Source of the DNA: Phoronis australis
Taxonomy: Eukaryota > Phoronida > Phoronidae
Direction of reading: 5' to 3'
Assembly (NCBI GenBank): GCA_002633005.1
Contig: NMRA01000528.1
Location: 61,432-125,431 of the forward strand
Length of the DNA: 64,000 nucleotides
Within the stretch, counting starts at the first letter, position 1; each line of letters starts with the position of its first letter. A model generated the notes under the pieces. That model was not told the origin of the DNA. It saw nothing but the letters and a program-made list of their open reading frames with translations, and ran no database searches. This document shows positions 1-11,176 of the stretch, in pieces. A program made the translations under genes and the position numbers.

Positions 1-114
1 TTTGTCAAGTTACTGATCGTGTTGTTTTGCTAAGGATTTTTTTGCTAAATTTTATTAGCAGATACCAAACCCGGTTATTCACTGGTACTAAAAACGACTT
101 TGCACTTCTGGTCG

Positions 115-629
115 NNNNNNNNNNNNNNNNNNNNNNNNNNNNNNNNNNNNNNNNNNNNNNNNNNNNNNNNNNNNNNNNNNNNNNNNNNNNNNNNNNNNNN
201 NNNNNNNNNNNNNNNNNNNNNNNNNNNNNNNNNNNNNNNNNNNNNNNNNNNNNNNNNNNNNNNNNNNNNNNNNNNNNNNNNNNNNNNNNNNNNNNNNNNN
301 NNNNNNNNNNNNNNNNNNNNNNNNNNNNNNNNNNNNNNNNNNNNNNNNNNNNNNNNNNNNNNNNNNNNNNNNNNNNNNNNNNNNNNNNNNNNNNNNNNNN
401 NNNNNNNNNNNNNNNNNNNNNNNNNNNNNNNNNNNNNNNNNNNNNNNNNNNNNNNNNNNNNNNNNNNNNNNNNNNNNNNNNNNNNNNNNNNNNNNNNNNN
501 NNNNNNNNNNNNNNNNNNNNNNNNNNNNNNNNNNNNNNNNNNNNNNNNNNNNNNNNNNNNNNNNNNNNNNNNNNNNNNNNNNNNNNNNNNNNNNNNNNNN
601 NNNNNNNNNNNNNNNNNNNNNNNNNNNNN
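115..629. other. assembly gap (515 N)
   Basis: Unresolved bases. The long open frames crossing it on both strands are artefacts of the Ns. The 114 bases to its left show no recognisable gene. Confidence 0.99.
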
Positions 630-815
630 GGGGGGGGGGAGCAATAGCCCTCGTGTTATGTGTTGTCGTGGGTGTGTGAGTGCATGTGTGCATGAATGTA
701 TAATCCTCAGGGTGGTTGGCATGTTATGTAATAGGTCATTTAGTTTAACTGGTGCTGATCATGAGGGCCCACTCATTAGTTCCTTGCAAGTAGCATTATA
801 TCAGAGCACATAAAA

Positions 816-1450
816 ATTGCGACTTTAAACTGTCAAGGTTTCAGTCACCATGAAAAACGAAGAGATGTTTTTAACTTTTTTAAACAAAAAATACTCAATT
901 TATTGTCTGCAAGATACTCACTTCCTGCAGAAAAATGAGAAATTTATCAGGTCAACAAGGGGATACGAATGTTTTTTTAGCTCACACAAGTCTAATTCCA
1001 TGGGTGTGACAATTTTGTTGAATAATAATTTTAAATTCAAGGTTTTTACTAAAAAACAAGATGAAAATGGCAATATGCTATACTCAATATAGCTGTAAAT
1101 GATAGAATTGTAACGATAGTAAATACTAATGGTCCAAATAGACGATCCAGATTTCTTTGAGCGAGTATCCCAATAGATTGTTGACTTTGCTAATCATCCG
1201 ATTATTTGGACGGGTGATTTTAATTTAGTTTTAAATCAAGTAGTTGATACTCGCAATTATAGTCATGTAAAATCAAGAGATATGGTTTTGGAAATTTGTT
1301 TCGAATTTTCTCTCTTTGATGCATGGTGCGAGTTAAATCCTAGTAGAGCAGAATTTACGTGGTGATCTGGCATTAAGCGTTCCCGTCTAGATTTTTTTCT
1401 GATTTCTAAAGATTTACGGGTAGAGTTAGATGAAGCCAACAACAATTGTT
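816..1450 (+). mobile_element. LINE (L1/Tx1-like) ORF2, endonuclease part, decayed
   Basis: From base 816 the reading IATLNCQGF...KRRDVFNFF is the usual start of a LINE apurinic-type endonuclease. After a frameshift near 880 it continues as KKYSIYCLQDTHF, then SNSMGVTILLNNNF. Near 1208-1222 comes GDFN, the metal-binding loop of this endonuclease family, and near 1385 RLDFFLISKDLR. The frame is broken by several stops and shifts, so it is dead. The protein is cut at about 1450 by a Penelope-like element and resumes at about 3726, which makes this the older host insertion. The assignment to the L1/Tx1 group is from family knowledge of these motifs. Confidence 0.8.
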
Positions 1451-3724
1451 TTAAGTCGACTTGACATGTTTCGGTGTCGTTTATTCAAACACCATCATCA
1501 GAAGAGAGAATGCAGTGGCCACCTAGCTAGGCCCAGCAACAAGTAGTGAAGCACAGACTTCTCTGGGAGCGCAATCACAAAGATGGAAAAAGAAGCAAGA
1601 ACTATACGCAGAGATAAGAACAAACTATTGGAGACACTAAATAAATCAATGACAACCATCGACGTGTGTGTCCTGAACCGACGTATTTCGCTTAATGTTG
1701 AAAAGGCAAGAAACAGAACCATCAAAGTGCATGAAAATAAGCTCAAGAAGCTGACCCGTAACACTGTATTGCCTATCACTCCTGATGAGGTCATTAAAAA
1801 TCTGTCTTCGGTTAGACTCACTGATGAACAAATGGATGTTCTGAAAAATGGATTATCTATGTCAATTTGTCCACCGACTATTAAGAAGTCTGATGTAGCT
1901 GTATGTTTTAAGCTTATACATGATGCTATGAAAGAAAAACTTATTGACCCTACTAAAGAGACTGAAGGCTGATTTAACAAGATTAGCGTCAACATATGTG
2001 TCGTACCACAGGCCATCCTGGAGTGATTTGAGAAAGTTTAAGGTGATCAAGGAACTACGAAGAAACAAAAACCTAGTGATAATTAGACCCGATAAGGGAA
2101 ATGGTGCAGTGATTTTAGATCGTAATGATTATGTCAATTCTTCGAATGAAATTCTGAGTGGTGTATCGAAGTTTAGACGTGTCAAAGCAGATCGTGAACT
2201 AAACAAGGACAGCTGCAGAGGTTCTTATGCAAAATTAAGAATGATGCTCGTTTAGATACGGAAACATACAACTATTTGTATCCACAAGGTTTGTAACCAG
2301 GTAGACTATATGGCTTACCAAAAATACACAGACAGAGGATTCCATTCCTCCAATTAGACCTATTGTGTCATCTGTGAATACTTTTAATTATAATCTGCCA
2401 AGTACATATGTAAGCTACTCAAACCACATATAAGGATCACACAGCAGGTGATACATTCTCCTTTGTTTCTGAGGTTAGGGGTCGAGTTCTCAGGAATTGG
2501 TACATGGCTTCTTTTGATATTGCGAGTTTGTTTACTAACCTACCTGTGGACGAATGTACATCTTTGGCTACTGACTGTATAATGAAAAACGATCCCAGTG
2601 TAAAGATTACTGGAGCTGAACTCATGGGCTATTCAAATTTGCTACCAGCAAAACCCATTTTGTATTTAATGGGGATGTTTTTAACCAAATTGATGGTAAA
2701 GCAATGGATTAACCTTTAGCCCCCATATTAGACGGGCATGTTTTTAGGTCACCATGAGAAAACATGGATTGAGACGTACACTGGTCCTCATGTCTATTTC
2801 TACCGATATATAGATGATGTGTTTTGTATATTTGAAAATCAGTAGTCAGCCCATGAATTTTTGGTGTATTTAAACTCGAGGCATCCTAACTTGATATTCA
2901 GTACAGAATTAGGGGTCGACAACATTTTGCCATTTCTGCAGGACGTGTTGGTGGAGCGTGAGAGTACCTCAGTGATAACATCAGTATTTCATAAGAAGAC
3001 CTACACAGGACTGTACACTTGTTTTCATAGCTTCACATCCTTTGTTTATAAAGTAGGTCTCATTAAAACTCTAATAGACAGGGTATATCGCATTAACAAC
3101 ACTTGGGCTAGATTTGATTCTAATATATGAACTCGAATTTATTACAAAAAGAATGGCTATCCCCTAGAATTAGTCAATAGGGTACTGAAAGCAAAACTCC
3201 AACATAACCCTGATCGTATTCATCCTGTAGACAAAACTAACTACAAGTACTTTAAAGTACTGTATGTTGGGTTTTACGCCAAGATTGCTCAACGAAAACT
3301 CAACAAATTGGTGAATGATTATTGTGTAAACTTAAGAGTTGTATTAACATTCAAGTCCCTGAAACTGTCGAATTTATTTAACCCTAAGGACAAAATTCTT
3401 ATGGGTCTACGGTCCAGGGTAATGTACAAATTTATCTGTGCTGGATGTGGCTCCAGTTATATTGGCGAACAGTTGGCGAAACTGTTCGCCATTTGAAAAC
3501 CAGGACCAAGGAACATCTAAATTCTGACAGAGGTTCACCTATAGAGCTCCAATCATTGTTATCAGCAGTGTTCTTTCAATGACTTTGCAATAATAGACCA
3601 GGCAGTAGCAACAACAATGGAGCTTAAAATTGGTGAGGCTCTACACATCAGTTGGTGCAAGCCAAATCTCAATAGGCAATGGTGTTTGAATAAATGATAC
3701 CGAAACATGTCAAATCGACTTAAA
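1451..3724 (+). mobile_element. Penelope-like element (RT plus GIY-YIG), degenerate
   Basis: In order on the plus strand: an N-terminal domain (1583-1972, with LSSVRLTDEQMDVLKNGL); the start of the reverse transcriptase (about 2050-2160, NLVIIRPDKGNGAVILDR); palm motif A (about 2504, MASFDIASLFTNLPVDE); the catalytic YIDD box (about 2805, YRYIDDVFCIFEN); and a C-terminal GIY-YIG nuclease start (about 3415-3470, FICAGCGSSYIGE). This RT-then-GIY-YIG order is diagnostic of Penelope-like retroelements. Stops and frameshifts separate all the pieces, so the copy is inactive. Both ends carry the same roughly 45-bp sequence in inverted orientation (1453-1494 and about 3679-3722). The element sits inside a LINE. 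Confidence 0.85.
1453..1512 (-). ncRNA. hammerhead-ribozyme-like motif in the Penelope terminal repeat
   Basis: Read on the minus strand there is CTGATGA (1501-1495), then a hairpin (TGGTGT, loop, ACACC), then GAAAC (1472-1468), then GTC (1465-1463), the expected cleavage triplet. CTT just before CTGATGA can pair with AAG just after GTC as the start of stem I. Stem III would be only about one base pair. Minimal hammerheads of this shape are known in Penelope-like elements. The inverted copy at 3679-3722 keeps the stem II hairpin and GAAAC but has lost CTGATGA. Confidence 0.6.
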
Positions 3725-3725
3725 A

Positions 3726-4135
3726 ACCATTGTTGTTTTCTTTAATCTATGTCATAGATAACATTGCAGACAGTGAGCTGCATTTATATATTAATGATCA
3801 ACTATTTTTAGAAACTCTTCTGAAGGAGATTTGTGGTCCAACCATTTTTTTTCTAGTTATTTGAAAAAACAGGTCGACAGATCAGAATCTATGCTTTTAG
3901 ACGAAATCGATCAATTAGAAAAAGCGGAAAATTTGGACTTAGGCTTCATTGACGAGAAGCGCTCTCAGTTGATTCAGCTGAGGTAACAACGATAGTATGA
4001 CAATATGATCAGGTCCAAAGCGAGATGGATCGAGGAAGGAGAAGCCCCCTCCAAATATTTTTTACACCTAGAAAATAGTAAACACATGCCCTTCCTGTGG
4101 AAGTCAGATAATACAAAAACAGGAAGTGAGTCCGA
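3726..4135 (+). mobile_element. LINE ORF2, middle part, after the Penelope insertion
   Basis: The reading resumes after the Penelope element. Near 4013-4075 it gives RSKARWIEEGEAPSKYFLHL, which matches the conserved linker just ahead of the reverse transcriptase in L1-like LINEs. Stops occur upstream, so it is a relic. It is cut at 4136 by a terminal-inverted-repeat element. Confidence 0.75.
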
Positions 4136-5686
4136 AATTGACCTTACGCCAGAATGACAGGTGTGATCGACCAATCAGAATGCTACATTCTGGACACTCA
4201 TCCAGACAGCATTTCAAGTCGCCATTTGTGCGACAAACATTAGCGTCTGTGGGACAAAACACGTTCAACTACAGTGTGCATTTTAAATGGCCAAGAGGTG
4301 TCGCTGTGGTGTGTGTGTCAGAGATGAAAGTCCTGTCAACTTATGGCCTGTTCCAAAGCCTAAAAGTGACGTTGTAATGAGCAAACAGTGCCGTTAATTA
4401 AACTGTGTGTACTCCCACACGAGCAGCCTAGTCTGTCAACACTGCTTGACCACTCGAAAGCTAAAGACAAGTATGTTCTAAGGTATGCACTCTTTTTAAT
4501 AGTTCTTCCCAATATCGGAATTTTGGCTCTGGATTACAGTCTTGTTTAGTGTGACCAGCCGCCTCTGCGATCACTTAGTGGTTCATTATAACCATACATG
4601 ACAACATTTTTCCATAGCACTGATGAAAACGAGTTAAAATATAGTCAATCAAGAGTCAAAATACATTGTATGCCTACCTACTTACCTATTAGAGACTCTT
4701 ACATCTATACTGACTGCGAGTGTTGTTATAGGTCTATCCGTAACTCTTCACACTTGGCCCTGCCGAGAAACTTAAGCTCGTGATATGTTATTATCTCGAC
4801 AAAGATTGACAGTGAAAGCCAAAGCAGAGGATTGAAAACTTTATTATGAAAATCGGAGAATATGCAAATTAATTACCGAAAATACGTAGCATTTTGGCGC
4901 TACGTCGTGGCACTATAGAAACGGCAAGCAGGTACTGATCAAGCAATACGCAGTGCTCATATTGGTTGACATGTACGTAGTATGTAACTCAGATTATATA
5001 AAACAACAGATTGGCAACATTTGGCAGTCGCATTGAGTGTGCTTTGTTTAGTCTGTATTCGGAGGTCATAATCACGGTCTCAAGTAATGAACGGGTTAGG
5101 CTGGTGTTGCTTCATCAAAATCCCTACCTTTGAAATGTTAATTTGAATGGTTACTGTTACTCCAAATTTCGACTCGTTACGTGCGTCTGTCACGGCGCCA
5201 GCTCGACCGTCGGCGATCACTGAACACGAAATTCTCAGCTAAACTGTTACAGTTACAGCTCAGTAGGTTTCTTCATCCCCTCAATATTTTAGTAAACATT
5301 CGTTTTGCTTTGAGGGAAGAACTTTTATTCATTAAGGATTTATACTATTATTTTTAACCGCATTCGTGCACTTTTTGTTGACGCTGATGTCAACTCTATG
5401 AGGCTCATCGGATTTGGGTTGACTTCTGAAACATCCGCGGGCAGTTTACACGTCAGGTGCCCTCGACGTAAATCTTCACCCTGTTCCCGTAGGAATCTTT
5501 TCTGAAGGCTCTTGCCTTTTGTCTTTGTCATGGAGAGATTCATAGGGAAGATAATGTTCGCCCCAAAGTCTGCGTGAATATCAGTTAGCACACCGGTCAT
5601 GCTTGACGAAGCCATTCTCTGATGTCGGACTTCCGCATCACGTGACATCATAGGCGGAGTGATCTTCTGCTGGCGTAAGGTCAATT
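4136..5686. mobile_element. non-autonomous DNA transposon with 17-bp TIRs inside the LINE
   Basis: AATTGACCTTACGCCAG at 4136-4152 is repeated exactly in inverted form at 5670-5686. The LINE protein reads into the left end and out of the right end (FYKNLFRARTTTDN...), so this 1.55-kb block is an insertion. No transposase is recognisable. A minus-strand frame at 5684-5340 (about 114 codons) has no known domain and begins inside the TIR. The target duplication cannot be separated from the AATT ends. Confidence 0.65.
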
Positions 5687-5872
5687 ATACACGAGACCGC
5701 TCCCTTTTATAAAAATCTCTTTAGAGCTAGGACAACCACTGATAACTTAGGCGATTTCTTAGAAAAGGTAACATGTCCTAGGCTCGATGATAATGAAAAC
5801 AACAAACTTGAAGGTCTTTTGGCCTATGAGGAAATCACCAAATGTTTGAAAAAAATGAAAAACAATAAGGTA
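5687..5872 (+). mobile_element. LINE ORF2, start of the RT domain, after the TIR insertion
   Basis: An open stretch from about 5708 reads FYKNLFRARTTTDNLGDFL, then LDDNENNKLEGLLAYEEI, then KCLKKMKNNK. This is the conserved segment leading into the RT fingers of L1-like LINEs. It stops abruptly at a GT microsatellite. The whole RT core is missing from this copy. Confidence 0.75.
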
Positions 5873-5874
5873 TG

Positions 5875-5877
<3 letters not shown>

Positions 5878-5917
<40 letters not shown>
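5878..5917. repeat. (GT)n microsatellite
   Basis: About 20 GT units with a GC interruption at the right end. It sits exactly where the LINE loses its RT core and resumes with a 3-prime tail. Confidence 0.95.
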
Positions 5918-5919
<2 letters not shown>

Positions 5920-5990
5920 CTATGGTTTTCTTTGTCTTTTTGTGGTATTGTAATGTTTTTCTCATTGCCAATAAATGTATAAAAAAAAGA
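5920..5990 (+). mobile_element. LINE 3-prime tail with AATAAA
   Basis: A T-rich stretch ends in TTGCCAATAAATGTAT and an A-run, typical of a LINE 3-prime UTR with a polyadenylation signal. With the upstream ORF2 pieces this suggests one LINE copy internally deleted across the GT repeat. Confidence 0.55.
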
Positions 5991-6164
5991 CTTTGCCATC
6001 CAGTTCTCTGAACCAAAACAATGCTCTGTAACCGTCGACAACCCTCAAAAGTCTAGAAAACTCCCTTCTAAGTCTTCTAAACTGCAAGCATGACCTTTTT
6101 AGCAAATTACAAGACAATAGTGGGGAAAAGACGACTCACCAAGGACCATAATGTCCAATCTGTG

Positions 6165-6661
6165 CAGGGCTTGGAATGACCAATGACAAAAAACGCGGAA
6201 ACTTTTACGGCCCAAAACATGCGCGCTACCCAGCCTTGAAATACTCCATGTGAACCTTTCGCCGACAAAAATCGGGAGGACTAAAAAAAAAAATTACCGC
6301 CATCAGTACCATACGTCTGCGTCTTTTTAGCTCGTCCATCCACTCCCACCCCTTACACATTTTGGCTGCAGAGCCGTAGTATTTATCACCGCGGTTTACA
6401 ATCACGCAAGACGCCATTGAAAATCCCACAACGCTATCCCGGCTGCCCCGGCAATGTTGACAATTTACGTTCCTCTGAAACATAAAGACCAACTTCCGCT
6501 TTTCGAGGTGAACGTCGTCGGCAACGCCGCGGTAAGAAAGGAATTTTCCGCAGAAATTTTTATCAAATCCAATTTTTTTACGAGGAAATATAATAAAATG
6601 CGCGGACAGAACATTTCAAAAAAGCGGAAATCCGCGTTTCCGCGGAAAATTCCAAGCCTTG
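6165..6661 (+). mobile_element. MITE with GGCTTGGAAT termini, copy 1
   Basis: A 497-bp block starts CAGGGCTTGGAAT and ends ATTCCAAGCCTTG, so the ends are inverted repeats with one mismatch. TCTGTG flanks it directly on both sides (6159-6164 and 6662-6667). A close copy lies at 40788-41285. No coding capacity is supported. The superfamily is uncertain; hAT is possible from the 6-8-bp target duplications. Confidence 0.75.
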
Positions 6662-6667
6662 TCTGTG

Positions 6668-7720
6668 ACATTGTGAGCACAAGTTTTCAGTTGATTCCTC
6701 CCAATAACTTGGGAAGAATGACGCAAATGATACATTAGCAGATGACAAAATGAGAATTGGAGGAAATTGTCAAAACAGGGTTAAGTAGTTACCTAAACAG
6801 AGGCAGATTGGTATAAAGTCAAAAATCACAGAATTTATACTTTAAAAAATATACACCTCGGCAAGTTAAATTCAGTTTCATAGATATTTAGCTAAACGTA
6901 CTGTCTTTTCGATAAGGTCTAACAGTCTAAGTTTGACTAGATGGCAACAATAATTGCAAGCTACGTCACCTGGGAATCTCACCTTCTTGAGGGCATTTTG
7001 GTCAATCTGACAAGTTTTGCAAATTTTTTTCTGTCATAATATGTGTTTCTGACAAACTAGAAAATTGTCGCGGTCATAACGGTCCATTTAGTGCAAATAC
7101 CAGAATGGAAGAGCAAGAGATCTCAGCATACCTAAGCTGGCTGATACGTTCCAAACTTGTGGAAATTGTCGTTGAAGAAATGCTATTTTCATTACTAACA
7201 TTATTTTTATTAAAAAAAAAATTATAGAATGAAAAACGTGCTGAAATGATCAAACGCCACTAAACAGCAACATTCCTGTTCAACCAGGCTAGTGCACCAC
7301 TTCATAGCTCAACAAAAGTGGGTGGTTCTTATCCAACAATTCTGGCAGTAGCTGCACTTCTACCCAAGTCTTATCCAGGTATACCTGTGTCTAGACATCA
7401 GCTAAGTAGTACTAAAAGGTCATCAATCACAACCAAAATAATAACCATAATTTTCAACATCTCCCAACTTGGTATTGAATGTATTTCAAAACATTCCCAC
7501 AAGGAAGCTATGGCACAGAACTTAAAACATAATAAAGCACATTTAATTTGATGAGCACCACGTAATTTCCAAAAATATAAGACATAAGTTTTCACCTGTC
7601 ACGCGTCCAAAATCAACAAGAATTCACAATACAGTCGATGTTTATCTTGCTCTCATGGAAAACACCGAAGTTTGTAAGCACGGCATGAAGAATATCCAAG
7701 CACAGTGACCAAATAAATAC
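6668..7720. other. intergenic, 3-prime side of the glycosyltransferase
   Basis: No gene recognised. About 6770-6875 (minus) is a diverged copy of a dispersed repeat also seen at about 10735-10880, 14535-14680 and 29500-29640 (minus). AATAAA on the minus strand near 7210-7205 could be a distant polyadenylation signal for the glycosyltransferase. Confidence 0.5.
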
Positions 7721-8845
7721 TCATGACTTGAACGTGAAATCACAGTGGTTCGCCAACAAGGTTTTATCCAACACGAATCTATCCAGTTGAGTCTGGTCGT
7801 ATGCGAGACAGTTGATAACAATTCGCGGGCAGTTCTTTATCGTCAACCCTAGCCGGTGCAGAACAATACCAATATAGGCATCGTCGATCCACAGAGATTT
7901 TGTGAACAACATTGCTATGGCAACGTCTGAAACTGTCTTTGATGAAGCCATGTAGAAACCACCGTGAACATACAATGGCCAATGCTTGTATGGATAGTCT
8001 TTCAGTGACACAAACCACTTGGAGCATTCGTTGCGATAGGGAATGGGGGGGTCTAGTTTGCTTCCGGTCAGGAGACCCGTAAAATAGTGTTCATCAGTGT
8101 GGTCTCGACTTACCGCTGTCAGCGTGTCAACGACACCTGCCGTGTTGACATTGACATCATCATCCACAAAAACGACAAACTTCGATTGTCCGCAGTGCCT
8201 GTTAACCCAGTTGTAGGCCATGATGGTCTTTTCAGTATTGTTACGATACGTGTCAAAGAAGCTGCATTGGATTAAATCTCCATGTTCTTTACTCTCTTGA
8301 TGGACTTGCTCCATCAAGCTGTGATCATCCTGCAAACCTGAACCCACGACAAACAACGTCCTGTACAAATCAATGTTATCCTTAGTCCTCACTCCCCACT
8401 GCTCTCTGATTTTCTCACGTTTCTTAAAATTAAATACTGTAGACTTGACGATATATACAAACAGGAGTGTTTTGCCGCGTTCTGTCTTGCACGCATCGGG
8501 GTTTTCAATTGAAAACGAATATCTAAGAGGATACACAGGTTTCACTACATCTGTCCGGCCTTCCTGGTAACGTTTCACGATGTTCACAATGTCACCCTCG
8601 AAGGGCCACGAAAACTTACTGAAACTTTTCTCCATCCTCTTGTTCATACGCTCCGAATGACTGCACATGTCACGCCTCTGCATCTTACGGTCATTAACTA
8701 TCGGAGTATGTAGCCCCACCAAGGTGAATATCACTAACATTGGCATTAGAATAAGGCAGGTCACCAACACAGCTGGTTTGTGGATGCAAAGACAACGACG
8801 GAGTACAGATCTCAATGAGATCCATATGTGTACCTCAGACGCCAT
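7721..8845 (-). CDS. beta-1,3-galactosyltransferase-like, family GT31, single exon
   Basis: Predicted 374-residue type II Golgi membrane protein that would transfer galactose or N-acetylhexosamine in beta-1,3 linkage. A short cytoplasmic tail (1-24) is followed by one membrane anchor (25-45), a stem, then the GT31 domain: KREKIREQWG at 142-151 (the family RxxIRxTWG box), HGDLIQCSFFDTYRNNTEKT at 188-207, the metal and sugar-nucleotide DxD as VDDDVN at 227-232, GGFYMAS at 295-301, and WIDDAYIGI at 319-327 (family EDVYxG). N202 is in a glycosylation sequon. I chose ATG at 8845 because it has A at -3 and G at +4; upstream the frame extends only to a GTG at 8881. The frame is intact with no introns, as often in this family. 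The acceptor specificity cannot be told. Confidence 0.88.
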   Translation of the reverse strand: MASEVHIWISLRSVLRRCLCIHKPAVLVTCLILMPMLVIFTLVGLHTPIVNDRKMQRRDMCSHSERMNKRMEKSFSKFSWPFEGDIVNIVKRYQEGRTDVVKPVYPLRYSFSIENPDACKTERGKTLLFVYIVKSTVFNFKKREKIREQWGVRTKDNIDLYRTLFVVGSGLQDDHSLMEQVHQESKEHGDLIQCSFFDTYRNNTEKTIMAYNWVNRHCGQSKFVVFVDDDVNVNTAGVVDTLTAVSRDHTDEHYFTGLLTGSKLDPPIPYRNECSKWFVSLKDYPYKHWPLYVHGGFYMASSKTVSDVAIAMLFTKSLWIDDAYIGIVLHRLGLTIKNCPRIVINCLAYDQTQLDRFVLDKTLLANHCDFTFKS

Positions 8846-11174
8846 AGTTAATGAAAGGCAATTGTCATAGAGGTCAAACACAAGCTAAACATTCAAAAGA
8901 AAAACAAAATAACAAATAGTTGCAAAACGTTGTTTTGCGCCGAAATCATGACAGATAGGATGGTTTCGGAACCGATCTTGCAAAACAAGGACGACGATAA
9001 CTATCACCGCCCGTCTTGGGACAAACAAGACGAGGTAAATGAGTTCCAAACTGAGCTGCCACGACACTTCCCTTCCAGAAATAAACGAAACAAAAACAGA
9101 TTTCTAGAAATTACACAAGTCTATGTACTGGCAGTCAGAGGAAAGATGAGCTCACCCTGCGCCCAAGTGGCAGTTCAACAGTCACAGCTTCAATGACCCC
9201 TCTCAATGTATGCAATTGACTGTAATTATCACAGAAGCCAATGATATGCCCTCTGTGACAACAGCCTGTGCTCCCCTGTGAAAAATCAACCAGTCCACTC
9301 TCCTGCAGGCAACTGAGAATCCCAAGTACAGATAGCCAGGTTATTACATAATCATCAATTCAAGCTGAAACTGACCTAACAAATGATGTATTTATCAGCT
9401 TCAGTCCAAAGCCATACATCAATAACAAGGACTGCTCCCTTGAATGGGAAACCTTTTCATACCAGTTGGAAAATGTCTGTTTAGAGCCAGTGTAGTTTTG
9501 ATAACATACCAAGCATGATGCCCTTTGAACATTGAAATCTGACACTCTACTCATTAAGCACAAGGTGATGACTAGTAGACACACAATACACTTTGTTCTT
9601 GATCTCACTTACAGGTCCAGACTAACTGCTTGAAATGAGGTAGCATCAACAGACTTCATATGGTTAACCATGGAGAAAGACCCTCTGACTAAATCACCAT
9701 ACACCACAGGACAGAACCACTGTCAGCAATTGCTGCACAATCCAACACTCTTGATGTGTAGATGGCAGTGACTCACCAAGACCATAAAACAGCCAATCTC
9801 TCCACTAATCCATCTGCCATCAGGCACCTCTACTAGCATTGCCAATGTGTGGTGAGAATGTAGGTCAACATTGATCTCAGACCAACAGCTGTAGCGGCAC
9901 TGCTAGAAACCAGATTCTCAGCAACTTTGGAAAATCCAACAGGCATTCCATTCCCAGCAGAATATACTCAACAATGGATGCTCATGACTAAGCCAACACT
10001 GCAGGAAACACTGTTTACAACAACAGCCCCAGCTTGTACAATATAACTCAAAACAGTCTGGTGTCTTCACTAGGCAGATAGCAGTAACACCATCTGCCCC
10101 AATTACATTATCAGGGCAGCCTGGTTCACAGACATTCCGGCATGGTATAGTTCTAAGCACTAGAAAGCAGCAGGTAGTATTAAATCTTGTCAGATTACCA
10201 GAATCACACAGCACATCTTCAGCACACACTGCACTAGTGCTGGGCATCAGTATGATACATAGTTAAGTGAAAGACAATAAATGAAGTACTGGTCTGATGT
10301 CATGAATAAGGACCATTCCATTCTGACAGAAGGGGTAACACAGAAAGGTTAGGGACAGATAACCAGGGTGAGCTGGATTGCATGGCTGGTGCATGAAAAA
10401 CCTGGACATAAATGAGACGGACTTCCAGTATCTTGGACAAAGTTCCAAGGCCTAAGTTAGCCTTAGTAGGATGGAATCTCTCATTTCAGTTCGACTCGAG
10501 AGTGCATAACCATAACAGGCTCTACTTCTGGCACCAGACATCTTTTAGATAAAAGGTAATCTTGGGTAAAAAACCAAATGTTCTTCCACTGGAATTGTGG
10601 GTGGAATATGGTTTTCCCCAGGTTCACAAAAATTGGAATTTGTCATGCAAAAACATAGGCTGTGCAGTAAACAGTTCCGTTCAGTTTTTGCAGGACCATG
10701 GTGGCAGGTCATGTGTTGAGTCAAATATTCATGTAACTAAAGATTTTAACTCGGTAAAAGTAGTATATTTTCCGAAAGCAGAAAGCCTGCAGAATTTGAC
10801 TTTTTACTTTTTATCACTCTGTTAACAGTTGGGTCACGTTGCCACGACATTTTAGTTAATTTTAGCTGAACAACTGTATCAAATACATAATTAAATTTTT
10901 TGATATACGTATATGTTCAAGTTGAGATTTCAAAAACGCTGTCACCTTATTGTTTCATACAATATTTTTGTGAGAATCCTATAAGCACTATGGTCAATAG
11001 CGATTCAAATGTACCTTTCAGATACTCTGATTTTAGTATGGTTCTCAAATGGCGCAACAGATTGTTTATACACACATTGAGACTTGTATGATTTTGAAGA
11101 AAAGAATTCATAATCTGCACAAAAGGAAAACAAAAACAAACGAGAGCGCTCGGAGGAGCGATACTTGGCGGAAT
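8846..11174. other. intergenic, with a CpG-poor CA-rich block
   Basis: No convincing gene. From about 9190 to 10480 the sequence is rich in CA/TG and almost free of CG (I see CG near 9892, 10137 and 10417). Open frames here are short and cysteine-rich by composition only. About 10735-10880 is a copy of the dispersed repeat also found at 14535-14680. Confidence 0.6.
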
Positions 11175-11176
11175 TA

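Noticed and set aside
27-813. Four long open frames over 115-629
   Set aside because: They exist only because Ns contain no stop codons.
5340-5684. 114-codon minus-strand frame in the TIR element
   Set aside because: Starts inside the terminal repeat, no recognisable domain, no second copy to test conservation.
5759-6041. Minus-strand frames with a His-Thr run
   Set aside because: Translation of the GT microsatellite inside LINE remains.
9918-10247. Cysteine-rich 109-codon minus-strand frame
   Set aside because: Composition follows the CA-rich, CG-poor background; no regular cysteine spacing or signal peptide.
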